From Corallium rubrum (Eukaryota > Cnidaria > Anthozoa > Scleralcyonacea > Coralliidae): 64,000 nucleotides of DNA. This document shows positions 54,507-64,000 of the stretch, in pieces; the first letter of the stretch is position 1, and every line of letters begins with the position of its first letter. The notes beneath the pieces were generated by a model. That model was not told where the DNA came from, ran no database searches, and saw only the letters and a list, made by a program, of their open reading frames with translations. The DNA is taken from contig OZ036006.1 of assembly GCA_964035015.1 (NCBI GenBank), positions 6,538,041-6,602,040 on the forward strand, in the 5' to 3' direction. The position numbers and the translations under genes are program-made.

Positions 54507-55330
54507 CACTGATCACATGATGTTAGAGAGACGGCTTCCTCGCCGGCATGTCGGCGTCAGACGTTTCCAGCCGGCATACCTGACAATCTGTCGCCATTAA
54601 AAATTCCTTGCCGGTGTTACAAACCACGAACCGGTGGCTCTTCTCAACTGGTCTTGTATTTTATTGAGGTGTGATTGAGGAAAGTCCTCGAAACATTCTC
54701 TGACGTCAACGCCGTTTCGATGACACCGGATGTGGTTGTCTTGGACACGTACGGAGGGTTTTCTAATTATAAGTTAATCCTGGTATTTGCCATTCATCAA
54801 CTATGACGTCAGTGTCCTGTCGGCGTTAGCCAGAACAGGAAAGAGTTGAGCACCTTATAAAACTCGAAGTTTATTAATAAACTGAGGCTTTGGTGCTTAA
54901 AAGAACTTGTGACGAGGTTCTATTGTTATTGCGAAGTTTATATGAAGTGGCGATATAAACCGCGGTAGTAGCGGTACTGCAAAGCAAACCGGCTTGATCA
55001 TATTGTAAAAGGCTTTATAGTTTTCTAAGGACAACATTCTCTCTGACGAAGGACCTTCGCTCAAAACGTTAGAAACTACGTCAATCATTTCGCCAGTACT
55101 CAAACTGCTAGCCCCTCGCCGCGGATCCTCGCAATTTGACGTCACATTGGAACATCCTGTCCGGTCTAGACCAAAGTTTTTCCCGTTGACACCAAAATAT
55201 TGTTTTGGGTGGAGATAGTTTGCAGTTTAGACGGCTCTGACTGCGCTTTGAAAATAACTTTGAGTTACTGCCCTATTTTTTACAATGTTGAGTATGTACC
55301 ATTGGCTCCGGTTTGATGTTAATGCAGTTA
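54507..55330. other. Spacer with one family B remnant
   Basis: At 55033-55062 is CTCTGACGAAGGACCTTCGC followed by AAAACGTTAG, a worn family B core. Otherwise nothing is seen. Confidence 0.45.
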
Positions 55331-55612
55331 AGCCTGGTTCTTATATGTCGCCGATAACATGCTGCTGCACTTCCCGTTTTAACATGCATCTATATGGCAA
55401 GCCAAACATGTCAAAAGTGGTATGAGTTTCAGATTACTATGTACGAGATACAGATCGACATACGATCTTGGTTTCTCGACAGGTAAATTTTATTTCTCAA
55501 CATATCTTTATTTCTCGACTGTGTAGTAATCTGAAACTCATACCACTTTTGACATGTTTGGCTTGCCATACAACTAAATCACAAATCGCCGACGATCGGT
55601 GAAAACCAGGCT
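55331..55612. mobile_element. PIF/Harbinger-type MITE copy 2 with nested foldback
   Basis: Same ends as 24076 (AGCCTGGTTCTTATATGTCG / AAACCAGGCT). It is interrupted by a foldback at about 55393-55573 with arms of about 40 bp, ATGGCAAGCCAAACATGTCA... / ...TGACATGTTTGGCTTGCCAT, inside TA. Confidence 0.7.
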
Positions 55613-55834
55613 TTTATGATTGATCACACTTGCTTGGGGACCGATTACATGGAGTTGGGGACCGATTACATACATGTGGATTTTAAGATTATACTTCGCA
55701 GACTAGAAGAACACCTTTCTTATGAAAATTGGCTTTTACATGCCTTTCAAATATGTAATTTGAGCAATGACGTCACACGTACGTGGAAGAAAACGGAGAA
55801 TCAGACGACCCCTCATATTGCATGAGTAATAAAA

Positions 55835-55950
55835 GTAGCGTACTGCGTAGGCAGTGTAGAAACAACAATCGAAATATAGTAAGGTTAGATATACTGCCGA
55901 AACAGAGAACGTAGGAGTCTAACGTTTCCGGCGAAGGCCCTTCGTCAGAG
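55835..55950 (-). repeat. Hammerhead-like family B unit
   Basis: AGCGTACTGCGTAGGCAGTG, ATATACTGCCGAAACAGAGA and GGCGAAGGCCCTTCGTCAGA, minus sense. Confidence 0.7.
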
Positions 55951-55959
55951 AAACGTGAT

Positions 55960-56102
55960 CCCGTTTACATGATGCCGGTACAATTTTAAAACGGAACAAA
56001 ATCATGCCACAAAAATAACATGAAATGTTATATGCTGTATTTGCATACCCGCATGATTTTGGTCCGTTTTCAAAATTGTACCGGCATCGTGTAAACGGGG
56101 TC
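55960..56102. mobile_element. Foldback MITE (CCCGTTTACACGATGCCGGT ends), copy 1
   Basis: Arms CCCGTTTACATGATGCCGGT and its near-complement, with AAAACGGAACAAAATCATGC inside. The second copy is 150 bp further on. Confidence 0.7.
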
Positions 56103-56249
56103 TAAGTTAAACAGGAAGAGAAAAATCTTTTAAATACTTTCACCATGCATACACTTCAAGTTATCTTAATTTCCCAGGTGTATAAGACCGTGTGTTTTAC
56201 GCATCTGTGGGTTCAGCGAAGTGCTTAGGGCTTTCAAACTACTACAATA

Positions 56250-56401
56250 GACCCCGTTTACACGATGCCGGTACAATTTGAAAACGGAACAAAATCATGC
56301 CGTTTAGGCCTTGCGTTTCCACGATACCGGCACAAAAATAACATGAAATGTTATATGCTGTTCCGTTTTCAAATTGTACCAGCATCGTGTAAACGGGGTC
56401 T
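56250..56401. mobile_element. Foldback MITE, copy 2
   Basis: GACCCCGTTTACACGATGCC / GCATCGTGTAAACGGGGTC ends; closely related to 55960-56102, with a different centre (CGTTTAGGCCTTGCGTTTCC). Confidence 0.75.
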
Positions 56402-56648
56402 TATTTTATGGTTCGAACCACAGATAGGTTGTCACGTTCACGTCGGCTTAAAGGGGGGGGGGGGGTGGGGGGGTGGTAAAGTCTTACCCTGCTGTGTTTC
56501 CATGGCATCAGCTTCTAAACAAAACAATTGAAAAAAACTAAAGTCTAAGAAAAATTTCCCTTTATTTTCTCATCCTTTATAATAATTCATGTATTATGTA
56601 GTCATATTTTACAGTCTGTTGCATTGTAGTTATTCTGATTACCATCAC

Positions 56649-56654
<6 letters not shown>

Positions 56655-56694
<40 letters not shown>

Positions 56695-57135
56695 ATAATA
56701 ATATTTTAAACTCATGGCAGTCCACAGGGATTTGATACAAAGTTAATAAGAAACCTTAGTTAAAATAATGATAATGAAATAAAAATTAATAATATAATTA
56801 TAATAATATAATTATAATAATATAATAATAATAATAATTTTATTAAAACAATCTTTACAGCATACTATTTACAATTTTACCCAACTTTAAAATTATGTAG
56901 ACTAACTGTTATATTATATATAAAAATAAATTATAATTACACTATTACATTTTAAAAATGAATAAAAAAAATAATAATAATTAAAAATTTACGTATAAGA
57001 TAATCGACTTTCTGCGATAATTATTATTACTAATTATTATTATTATCATTATCATTATTATTATTAATTATTATTATTATCATTATTATTATTATTAATT
57101 CTTATTCTTATTATTACTATTAAAAAAATATTATT
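56655..57135. repeat. (ATT)n/(AAT)n-rich block
   Basis: Long runs of ATT and AAT with spacers. A G-tract lies just before it at 56452-56478. No gene is seen. Confidence 0.9.
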
Positions 57136-57161
57136 AGTACTATTATCGACCTTAATCAAAA

Positions 57162-57325
57162 ATGGCCGACGAATTAAAATTCTTTTATATACATATAAAT
57201 TAGCCCTTATGAACCCGTTTTCATGTGGGAAATTCGAAAGAATTTTTACTTAAAACGAGGTCATAAGGGCTAATTTATGTTTATATGCACATAAAAAATT
57301 CTAATTCGGCGGCCATTTTTGAATA
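57162..57325. mobile_element. Foldback MITE (AAAAATGGCCGACGAATTAA ends)
   Basis: AAAAATGGCCGACGAATTAA at left; TTCTAATTCGGCGGCCATTT at right; the inner arms TTAGCCCTTATGAACC and CATAAGGGCTAA also pair. 164 bp. Confidence 0.65.
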
Positions 57326-57424
57326 AGGTATATTATCAATTTAACAATATTACGTTTTTAAAATTTCAGTTTTTGTTTGCACAAGCTGTCGTAAGCTAAA
57401 CTTGGCTAAAATTCATTCGTAAAT

Positions 57425-57850
57425 GCAGAACTACCACTTTCCAGAGATCATACTTCAACAGAACTACAAGAATATGGAACACGCTCATTAACGAACTTAC
57501 CAATATTAATTTCAATGCACTAGAACTGGCCACATTTACATCTCTAATGCTCAGCTACTACTTTACTGCTCTTGTGAATACCTATAACCCTGACGATCCA
57601 CGTTCTTTCAAAACTATATGTACAAATTGTAACAATTCTCGCAGTCTAACCCGCAGCATTACTTACTGTTTTTAGTATTTATTTCTATACTGTATGTATG
57701 TTGTACATTGTGTAAGTTTTATTAGAATTTTTGACTTTAACTTTTATATTTTTGGGCGCGCAGTAATTGGCCTTCACGCTCTTACAGTGACCCTGCCATA
57801 GGTTTAAATTTGTGTTTGTGTTTGAATGGTCCTCGTTTTAGTTTATTTTG
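57425..57850 (+). mobile_element. LINE 3' end (reverse transcriptase C-terminal tail)
   Basis: A + strand frame ending at a TAG near 57674 reads RTTTFQRSYFNRTTRIWNTL, LELATFTSLMLSYYFTALV, then CTNCNNSRSLTRSITYCF, the C-terminus of a CR1/L2/Rex-like polyprotein. 3' untranslated sequence follows. Everything upstream is missing. Confidence 0.75.
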
Positions 57851-57897
57851 TGATACCATACATGTATTTTATAGTCAAGTCTGTGGCGAAGCTAATA

Positions 57898-58392
57898 ATT
57901 AACAATTATTCGCCGAAGGCGAGGTGAATATCGGTGTATAATAACCGAGACGAAGTACTAGTCGAGGTTATTATTCACCGATATTCACTGAGCCTGAGGC
58001 GAATAATTGTTTTAGTATAAATACACATTTTCGTAATGCATATTTATAAATACACATAATCACCTGTGTATTTATACTAATTTATTTTAGTATAAATACC
58101 CAGGTGATTATAGAAAATCACGCGCGCTGATTGGTCGAGCTCCTTCGGATTAATTCTCGATAATCCCCACAGCGTTTATTCAAAATGGCCGCCAGCCAAA
58201 GTTGTCAATGCGACAGACAAGGAAATTAACAATTTTAAAGAAAATGCTCTTCCTAAAAGTACGAAAATGTGTATTTATACTAAAACAATTATTCGCCTCA
58301 GGCTCAGTGAATATTGTTGAATAATAACCTCGACTTCGTCTCGGTTATTATACACCGATATTCACCTCACCTTCGGCGAATAATTGTTAAAT
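57898..58392. mobile_element. Long near-perfect foldback element (TTAACAATTATTCGCC ends)
   Basis: TTAACAATTATTCGCCGAAG...at left and GGCGAATAATTGTTAA at right. Inner blocks TCGGTTATTATACACCGATA and TGAGCCTGAGGCGAATAATT also occur inverted, so each arm is itself repeated. The centre holds GTATTTATACTAA palindromes. Non-coding. Confidence 0.75.
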
Positions 58393-59018
58393 AAATAAAT
58401 AAATAAAAGTAACTAAACTAAAAAAACTCTGAGCTCCAAACACTTTGACAACTTCATACTGAAAACACTAACCTTTCCGCGTAGAATAATAATAATAATA
58501 ATAATTATTATTATTATCATTGTTAATATTATTTATAAAATAGCGCCATATATGTATATGGTGATAATATGAGTTCAAATCCTGTATGAGTCAACATATT
58601 GTTAAACTTACCTCTAGAAACATCGTTTCGGTTCATCCAAGGTTCACGGCAGTTCATCGTTATCTATTGGATCGAAGGTCAATTATTAATACCGGCGTTC
58701 GTTCCACGCAGTTCCGTCAACCCCACCTCGCAATAATTATACGATCTCTTTGTTGTCATGTTTTGTTTTTCAAGTCTCCCATTCGTTACAGACGTGACTT
58801 CCGTTATATCACATTAATAACTCATGCAGGGTTTGTTTTTTTCATTTCCAATTATAGACTGAACCGTTGGCGTTGAATGATCTCTGTTTCTGAAGCTACA
58901 AGTTTGTTCGTTTCTTTGAGATTCCCCTGAAAACGATATCGTGAGTGTACAAGTACACGATTGCACTACGTGATCAGTTCACAGTCTGACCTGCTGTTTG
59001 CAAGACAGTGCCTTCACA
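58393..59018. other. Spacer and possible 5' leader
   Basis: A short ATT/AAT run lies near 58480-58520. The remainder shows no recognised gene. Confidence 0.4.
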
Positions 59019-59052
59019 ATGCAGGATAACATTGGTTTGAAATCTCTTGCTG
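59019..59052 (+). CDS. Candidate first coding exon of an unidentified gene
   Basis: ATG at 59019 opens a short frame (MQDNIGLKSLA) that runs into a strong donor GCTG|GTAAGT. No continuing exon could be recognised before the window ends, so the gene cannot be named. The call rests only on a start codon and donor and could be chance. Confidence 0.2.
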
Positions 59053-60640
59053 GTAAGTTATAACACTATCAATATTTCGTTCGTTGTAATGGTTGGTTTA
59101 CCCGTTACAACCCAGCCATACAGACAAGGCTAGGAGGTATAAATGTACATGTATATGTACGATGTTGTGATCATATGGGTGACATGCTTGCATATTGTAG
59201 GGTGAGATATTCCGCCTTGAATTTCGGGTCAGATATCTCAGTACATAGTGATGAAGATTTTCCATATCAAGGCGAATTACCCCTGCCTGATATAGCCAGA
59301 CGTACTGCATGAAATCAGAGACAACTGATTACTGAATGCTTTTAATGCTTTTAGTGCTTTTGAGACATACCAGACAGTCTTATAAAATTCACTTGAAAAC
59401 GAGTTAGTCCCACTGCTGTTAGAACTTCCTGAGCGAGCTTCTATGAAAAACAGTCGTTCAATTCTTATATTATCCACACGCTACAGCTTTTATATACGAC
59501 TGTCGTTCTGATGTATCCAATCGTTTCTTCATGTACTACATTTTCCGCTTGCGTTTCGCTCGTAAATATTACAACAGCCTTCTTACCACTCTGGTTTATA
59601 CTCGATAGGATGTACCAGGATGACATTTAAGATAAATCATGTGGCTACATCGTCTTTAACACACGTTTGCTTCATGCAGATATCACAACAGCTTTTCCAA
59701 AACAATTTGAATATTTCTATACGTTCAGACTTTACTCGGACGTGACCTGCCACTGTGCACCGATCAACGCTGTTTTTTCCCCCTAAAATTTAACCAAAGT
59801 ATGACAAATGTTTCACTGAAAGTCTCTGACACTAAAAGTTTGTCCTTAGCTAAGAAACATGGTTATAGTAAGCGTATTTATTGGGAGAAACTTCAGTCGA
59901 AGTCATATGGGAAATGGGTCACAACATGATTGTCAACAGTCAGCTGCTTTTCATTATTATGATATATAAATATTTAATTTACTTTGGATGATAAGAGGGA
60001 GTATTTTAGCAAGCAACTAAACTATTTATTATTCAATTTCGTTTAATTTTCGACACACTGATCTAAAATACTAAATGGGTATCTTGCTATAAAGATCTAA
60101 CCCAAAGAAATTTTTTATATCGTTATTGATTTGCAGTTCAGGTCGTAAGCTGATCTGGAATAATATGCTGATACGTCCAATTTGCATTAGAACAGTTCAT
60201 TAATAAAATAATGGTTTTGGCGTGGTGACAAACGTTTAAGTTGCTTGAAATGCGTACTGCGTCTTTTTAAACTTCTCATTTCACTCTTGTTTTTAATCTC
60301 ATGAATCTACTGCGTTTTTAATAACAATTTTTATAAAAACTTCCCAACATTGCTATTCATGCGAAATGCGTTTTTCAAAGAAACGATTAATTATTTAGCA
60401 GTGTTGATATGCTGTTAGCAGCAGACGCCACTTGGAGAGATTGTATAATAATCGTCTACTTTTTGAAACCACATTTTAAAAGCAGAATTCACAAAAATAT
60501 AAACAAGGACTCTAGAATTTCGATATGTATATATAAACTCGGAGTTTCATATTGTATGTCCTTGGTGTTTGTTATCAACTTAAATGTCTTTTAACAAAAA
60601 TTCCGTAATTTGACCCTGATATTAGATGTACAAATGGTGC
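59053..60640. other. Sequence without recognised features
   Basis: AT-rich; no domain-bearing frame, RNA or clear repeat was found. It could be intron of the candidate gene at 59019. Confidence 0.4.
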
Positions 60641-60649
60641 AAAAAAGTA

Positions 60650-61215
60650 GAGTGTTGCGTAGGCCTAAACTGCTGAGAATAGATTTGATAACGAAATACT
60701 GACGTTTCAAGCAGAGTCCTTCATCAGAGTAAAATGTGATGAAGGACTCCGCTTGAAACGTCAGTATTTCGTTATTAAAACTATTCTCAGCAGTTTACCA
60801 TCTTTTCACTTTGCTCTATCTAAAACACTGCCTACACAGCACTCTAGTTTTTACTCTGGAGAAGGGCTCTGCTTGAAACGTCAGTATTTCGTTATCAAAA
60901 CTATTCTCAGCAGTTTACCATCTTTTCACTTTGCTCTATCTAAAACACTGCCTACACAGCACTCTAGTTTTTACTCTGGAGAAGGGCTCTGCTTGAAACG
61001 TCAGTATTTCATTATTAAAACTAATCTCAACAGTTTACCACGTTTTCACTTTGCTCTATCTAAAACACTGCCTACACAGCACTCTACATTTTACTCTGAT
61101 GAACGACTCCGCTTGAAACGTCAGTGTTTCATTATCAAAAGTATATTCTCAGCAGTTTATCATCTTTTCACTTTGTTCCATCTATAACACTGCCTACGCA
61201 GCAGTCAGCATTTTA
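60650..61215. repeat. Family A hammerhead-like array with an inversion
   Basis: One minus-sense unit (about 60650-60735) meets four plus-sense units of 120 bp (60736-61215). The cores are GAAGGGCTCTGCTTGAAACG or CTCTGATGAACGACTCCGCT. The two central units are nearly identical and carry CTGGAGAAGG in place of CTGATGAAGG. A further remnant lies at 61310-61385 in minus sense. Confidence 0.85.
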
Positions 61216-61385
61216 CTTTTTGACCGGATCTCTGGTATTTTAAAGATGTACAGTGTTATGCGCTGGTGTTTGCGAAACTGCGAAGTTATACCAAGTTGTG
61301 GATACATTGTTTTGGATAGAGCAAAGTGAAAACGTGGTAAACGGCCGATTTTGTTTTAATTTAACGAAATACTGACGTTTCGAGC

Positions 61386-61800
61386 CCTCCATAAAAAGAC
61401 TTGTGCCACAACAACAGTGAAAGTATTTCTTTCCGTTTATAACCAATATAACGTGCAGCTGTTTTGAAGGAAGCTTTCTTCTCAACTGTAATTACAACGT
61501 CAATCAATTTAAGTGTCCGATCATTATTACGATCGTGTGACAGACTAATCTTAATAAACATAGCTCTTAGGTGGTATTCAAGGTGGTATCCATAGCTCTT
61601 GGAAAACACGCGGTAGTCACAATTTGTCGTTTAGCTGGAATAAAAATGCATTCGCCTCTCGAGGTCTGTGAAACAAGTCGTTGAGATCAGCAAGTCTGTC
61701 ACAAGTTGTTCCAACAACTTGCTGTGGCATTGTTTATGACAAGTTGCTATAAGGCTGACAACAACAACCTTGTTACTTCTGTAGTTTGTTGTGTGTTACC
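61386..61800. other. Spacer, nothing recognised
   Basis: No coding or repeat signal seen apart from the end of the family A remnant. Confidence 0.4.
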
Positions 61801-61876
61801 GTATATCGTAGAATCCCGAAAGTAGCGCCCCCCCCCCCTTACTTTCGGTTTTATCCGCTGTTGGGGGCCGCTACTA

Positions 61877-62260
61877 GGGACTTTAAGATTCAGACAACCG
61901 ACTACGGCTACGGTAGAAAGTTTAACAGTGGTATTAAATGGTGGTGTATTTATACATTTAAATTTCAAGATACATTATCGCACAGACTCGTTTTGTTCAT
62001 AAATTATTGAGGAAAAACACTTGTTCAATCTATGGTAGTCGCGAGAGTAAGGTTAAGCTTCTCCAAGGCTTCTGTAGTGATTCAGGTTTCGCGTTGTCTT
62101 TACAACGTAAAAATGCTTTTTCTACGTTGTCAACGGAGTCACGACGGCGTGAAAATCACTCTTGGGACCTTCATTTGCAAAGGTTCTTTGCATATGACAT
62201 ACAATTCTATTGTTCAAACACGTTGCCGTAGTCGTAGTCGCTGTGTTTTCTTAAAGTCCC
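61877..62260. mobile_element. Nested foldback MITE (GGGACTTTAAGA ends)
   Basis: GGGACTTTAAGATTCAGACA / TTCTTAAAGTCCC arms with inner ACTACGGCTACGG / CCGTAGTCGTAGT. Removing it with one TAC restores the surrounding GCCGCTACTTTT repeat unit exactly, so its target copy is TA or TAC. Confidence 0.65.
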
Positions 62261-62664
62261 TACTTTTAGGTGGCCGCTACTTATGGGTGGCCGCTACTTT
62301 TGGGGGGCCGCTACTTTCGGGTGGTAAAATACGTTAACATACTGTGGGAATATTCTTCTTTGTTCCTTCCTATTTACCACATTTAATATGCTTTAGTTTT
62401 TCCTTATGCCATTTCAACTCTGACTGTTATACACTTTGGTACGTTGATAGTTGAAACTTAACACTTTCGAGTTAATCAAGCGATGACTTGGGGGCCGCTA
62501 CTTACGGGGGCCGCTACTTTCGGGGGGGGGGGACGCTACTTTCGGAAATTTTGTAGACATCTCAAATTTGGGTTATAAATCCATGTCCTATTTTCACGAA
62601 ATTTTGGCCTTAGATTAGGGTGTGTGTTGGGGTGAGGCTTTCATGAAGTACCTGGGTTATTTAG

Positions 62665-62743
62665 ATGCGTGCAGACTCTACTTCGTTTCTGGAAGATGAT
62701 ACTTGAGTATCATCTTCCGGAAACGAGTAGAGTCTGCACGCAT
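62665..62743. repeat. Near-perfect 79-bp hairpin
   Basis: ATGCGTGCAGACTCTACT...GATGATACT and its complement meet with almost no loop (CTTGAG). Only a few mismatches. Confidence 0.8.
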
Positions 62744-62789
62744 ACTTTTGGGATTCTACGGTACTGTATTTATGTAGCCGCTTGAAGCG

Positions 62790-62965
62790 TGAGGAAAACG
62801 TTTTGTTGAAAAATGTGAATAAAAAGTAATTTAGCTTTCATGGAACTTAATCCTAGTATCAGTAACGAATGTTTCTCTCAAATCAATACCAACAAATAAA
62901 TATAAATCAAGAATAAGCGACTTTTATATTTTTCTCACGTTTCTGTAGCGGCTACAGAAATACAC
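62790..62965. repeat. Short dispersed repeat (AATGTGAATAAAAAGTA), copy 2
   Basis: Matches 53480-53575, with an inserted stretch before AGCGGCTACAGAAATACA. Confidence 0.5.
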
Positions 62966-62997
62966 AACATAAATATGTAATATACTGCATAAATATA

Positions 62998-62999
<2 letters not shown>

Positions 63000-63090
<91 letters not shown>
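63000..63090. repeat. (TA)n microsatellite
   Basis: A pure TA run of about 88 bp. Confidence 0.97.
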
Positions 63091-63093
<3 letters not shown>

Positions 63094-63603
63094 CATGCAG
63101 TATATTTATTGTTATGACAGTAAATTAAATTATTGTTTGGCAATATGAAATACAATTGGGATGTTAACGTTCAATTTAGGTGAATAATCAAGGAAACAAA
63201 TCATGTAAAACACCAAACCAGGAACAATTGTTTTTGACTAGAAATACAGTAAGAACCAGTTAAGAACCAACTTGGCCTGATTTCTCACTAAGTACCCATT
63301 ACATAAGAATCATTTCAGCCTGACGTCAAAAAATGGTGGTTCTTTTATGCGGGTTTTTACTCTATACATTGTCTGATCTTCACACTAACCACAACTTTAG
63401 TGTAAATATGTTTAATTATTGATAACTTAGTTTATATTGGTTTCATCTATTTCCTTTTTTGACGAATTCTTTTTACATTGCTTTGTCTGCTTTGGCGCCA
63501 GTCAGCTCAGTTTATTTATATGCGATAATTAGGTCCATCCATCCTTGCCACAAATTAGCACATTAGTCAATGATCTCTTGTTATTTACAAATGATTAACA
63601 GGG
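63091..63603. other. Spacer, nothing recognised
   Basis: No gene or repeat family seen. Confidence 0.4.
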
Positions 63604-63607
63604 TTAA

Positions 63608-63701
63608 CTCATTCCTGTCCGAGGGCTTCCCCAGAGGTGAATAAAATCGTCTGGCGTTAGCCAGAATAAAATACTAAACAACCAATTCGGACAGGAAAGA
63701 G
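63608..63701. mobile_element. Short TTAA MITE (CTCATTCCTGTCCGAGG family), copy 2
   Basis: 94 bp with ends CTCATTCCTGTCCGA / TCGGACAGGAAAGAG and TTAA on both sides (63604-63607 and 63702-63705). Inverted copy of 25582-25674, sharing AAAATCGTCTGGCGTTAGCC. Confidence 0.8.
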
Positions 63702-64000
63702 TTAAAGGTGGTCAGAATGCTGAAATTTCAATTTAACGTCATTTGAATTGGTTTTATTCTGAACCAGGGGTCGATCGAGCGTTCAGGTCTTATCACAAAG
63801 CAAGACTTAATAGTTTTCAAAAAATTGTTTAACGATTGTGGCGTAATGCCTGATTATCATCATCTCAGCTTGATTTCCGTCAACATGTCACGAAGCTAGA
63901 ATGGCCGGCCCATTTTAATTAAATCTTCTTTGTGTTTGGGATTATACTTATGATTTTCAAATATTTTCTTACATTCCTTTGCTCTAATTTAACAAACATC

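Larger units (their letters stand above)
61807..62760. mobile_element. Composite element with CGTAGAATCCC ends and GCCGCTACTTT repeats
   Basis: CGTAGAATCCCGAAAGTAG at left and CTTTTGGGATTCTACG at right. The interior has many GGGGGCCGCTACTTTCGGG units near both ends. It hosts the nested element at 61877-62260 and a 79-bp hairpin at 62665-62743. Confidence 0.6.

Noticed and set aside
58586-58876. 96-codon plus-strand frame
   Set aside because: No recognisable domain and no splice support; composition looks like non-coding sequence.
62952-63155. Tyr/Ile repeat frame
   Set aside because: (TA)n microsatellite.

Overview
This window is from an animal nuclear genome. Its genes have many introns with GT-AG borders, and the space between exons is packed with short inverted-repeat DNA transposons, LINE tails, tRNA- and 5S-derived repeats, satellites and microsatellites. 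The gene content (heparan sulfate epimerase, hyaluronidase-family enzyme, atrophin-like tail, AFAP1-like PH protein, a THAP gene and a P2X7-tail-like gene on one transposon) suits a marine invertebrate. A cnidarian is my best guess, but the sequence alone does not prove it.

Layout: 1-1061 is the 3' end of a + strand gene resembling the atrophin/RERE C-terminus. 1105-3966 is a 25-bp minisatellite interrupted by a hAT-like element that itself carries a Mutator-like element. 4556-7513 (-) is D-glucuronyl C5-epimerase (GLCE) in two coding exons. 10113-17286 (-) is a membrane-anchored hyaluronidase-family enzyme in six coding exons. 17340-26640 is intergenic and made almost wholly of repeats. 26647-51833 (+) is a 12-exon gene for a protein of about 1,592 residues with six PH-like domains and an AFAP1-like N-terminus. 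Its last intron, about 9.9 kb, holds a 0.7-kb foldback element, a 3.4-kb TTAA-flanked Kolobok-like transposon and a 4.1-kb CACTA-like element. 51834-64000 is repeats plus one candidate first exon near 59019.

The two minus-strand genes both act on glycosaminoglycans: one edits heparan sulfate in the Golgi, and the other belongs to the enzyme family that cuts hyaluronan or chondroitin. The AFAP1-like gene should act at the cytoskeleton or membrane. Most of the rest is mobile DNA, and many insertions can be called from exact target-site duplications.

The most unusual item is the Kolobok-like element at 42879-46286. It carries a THAP-domain gene on one strand and, on the other, a two-exon gene for the zinc-binding cytoplasmic 'ballast' domain otherwise best known from the tail of the P2X7 receptor. 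I see no transposase in it. Exon borders below were placed by reading splice signals and frame; frames close exactly for GLCE, the hyaluronidase, the AFAP1-like gene and the P2X7-tail-like gene.
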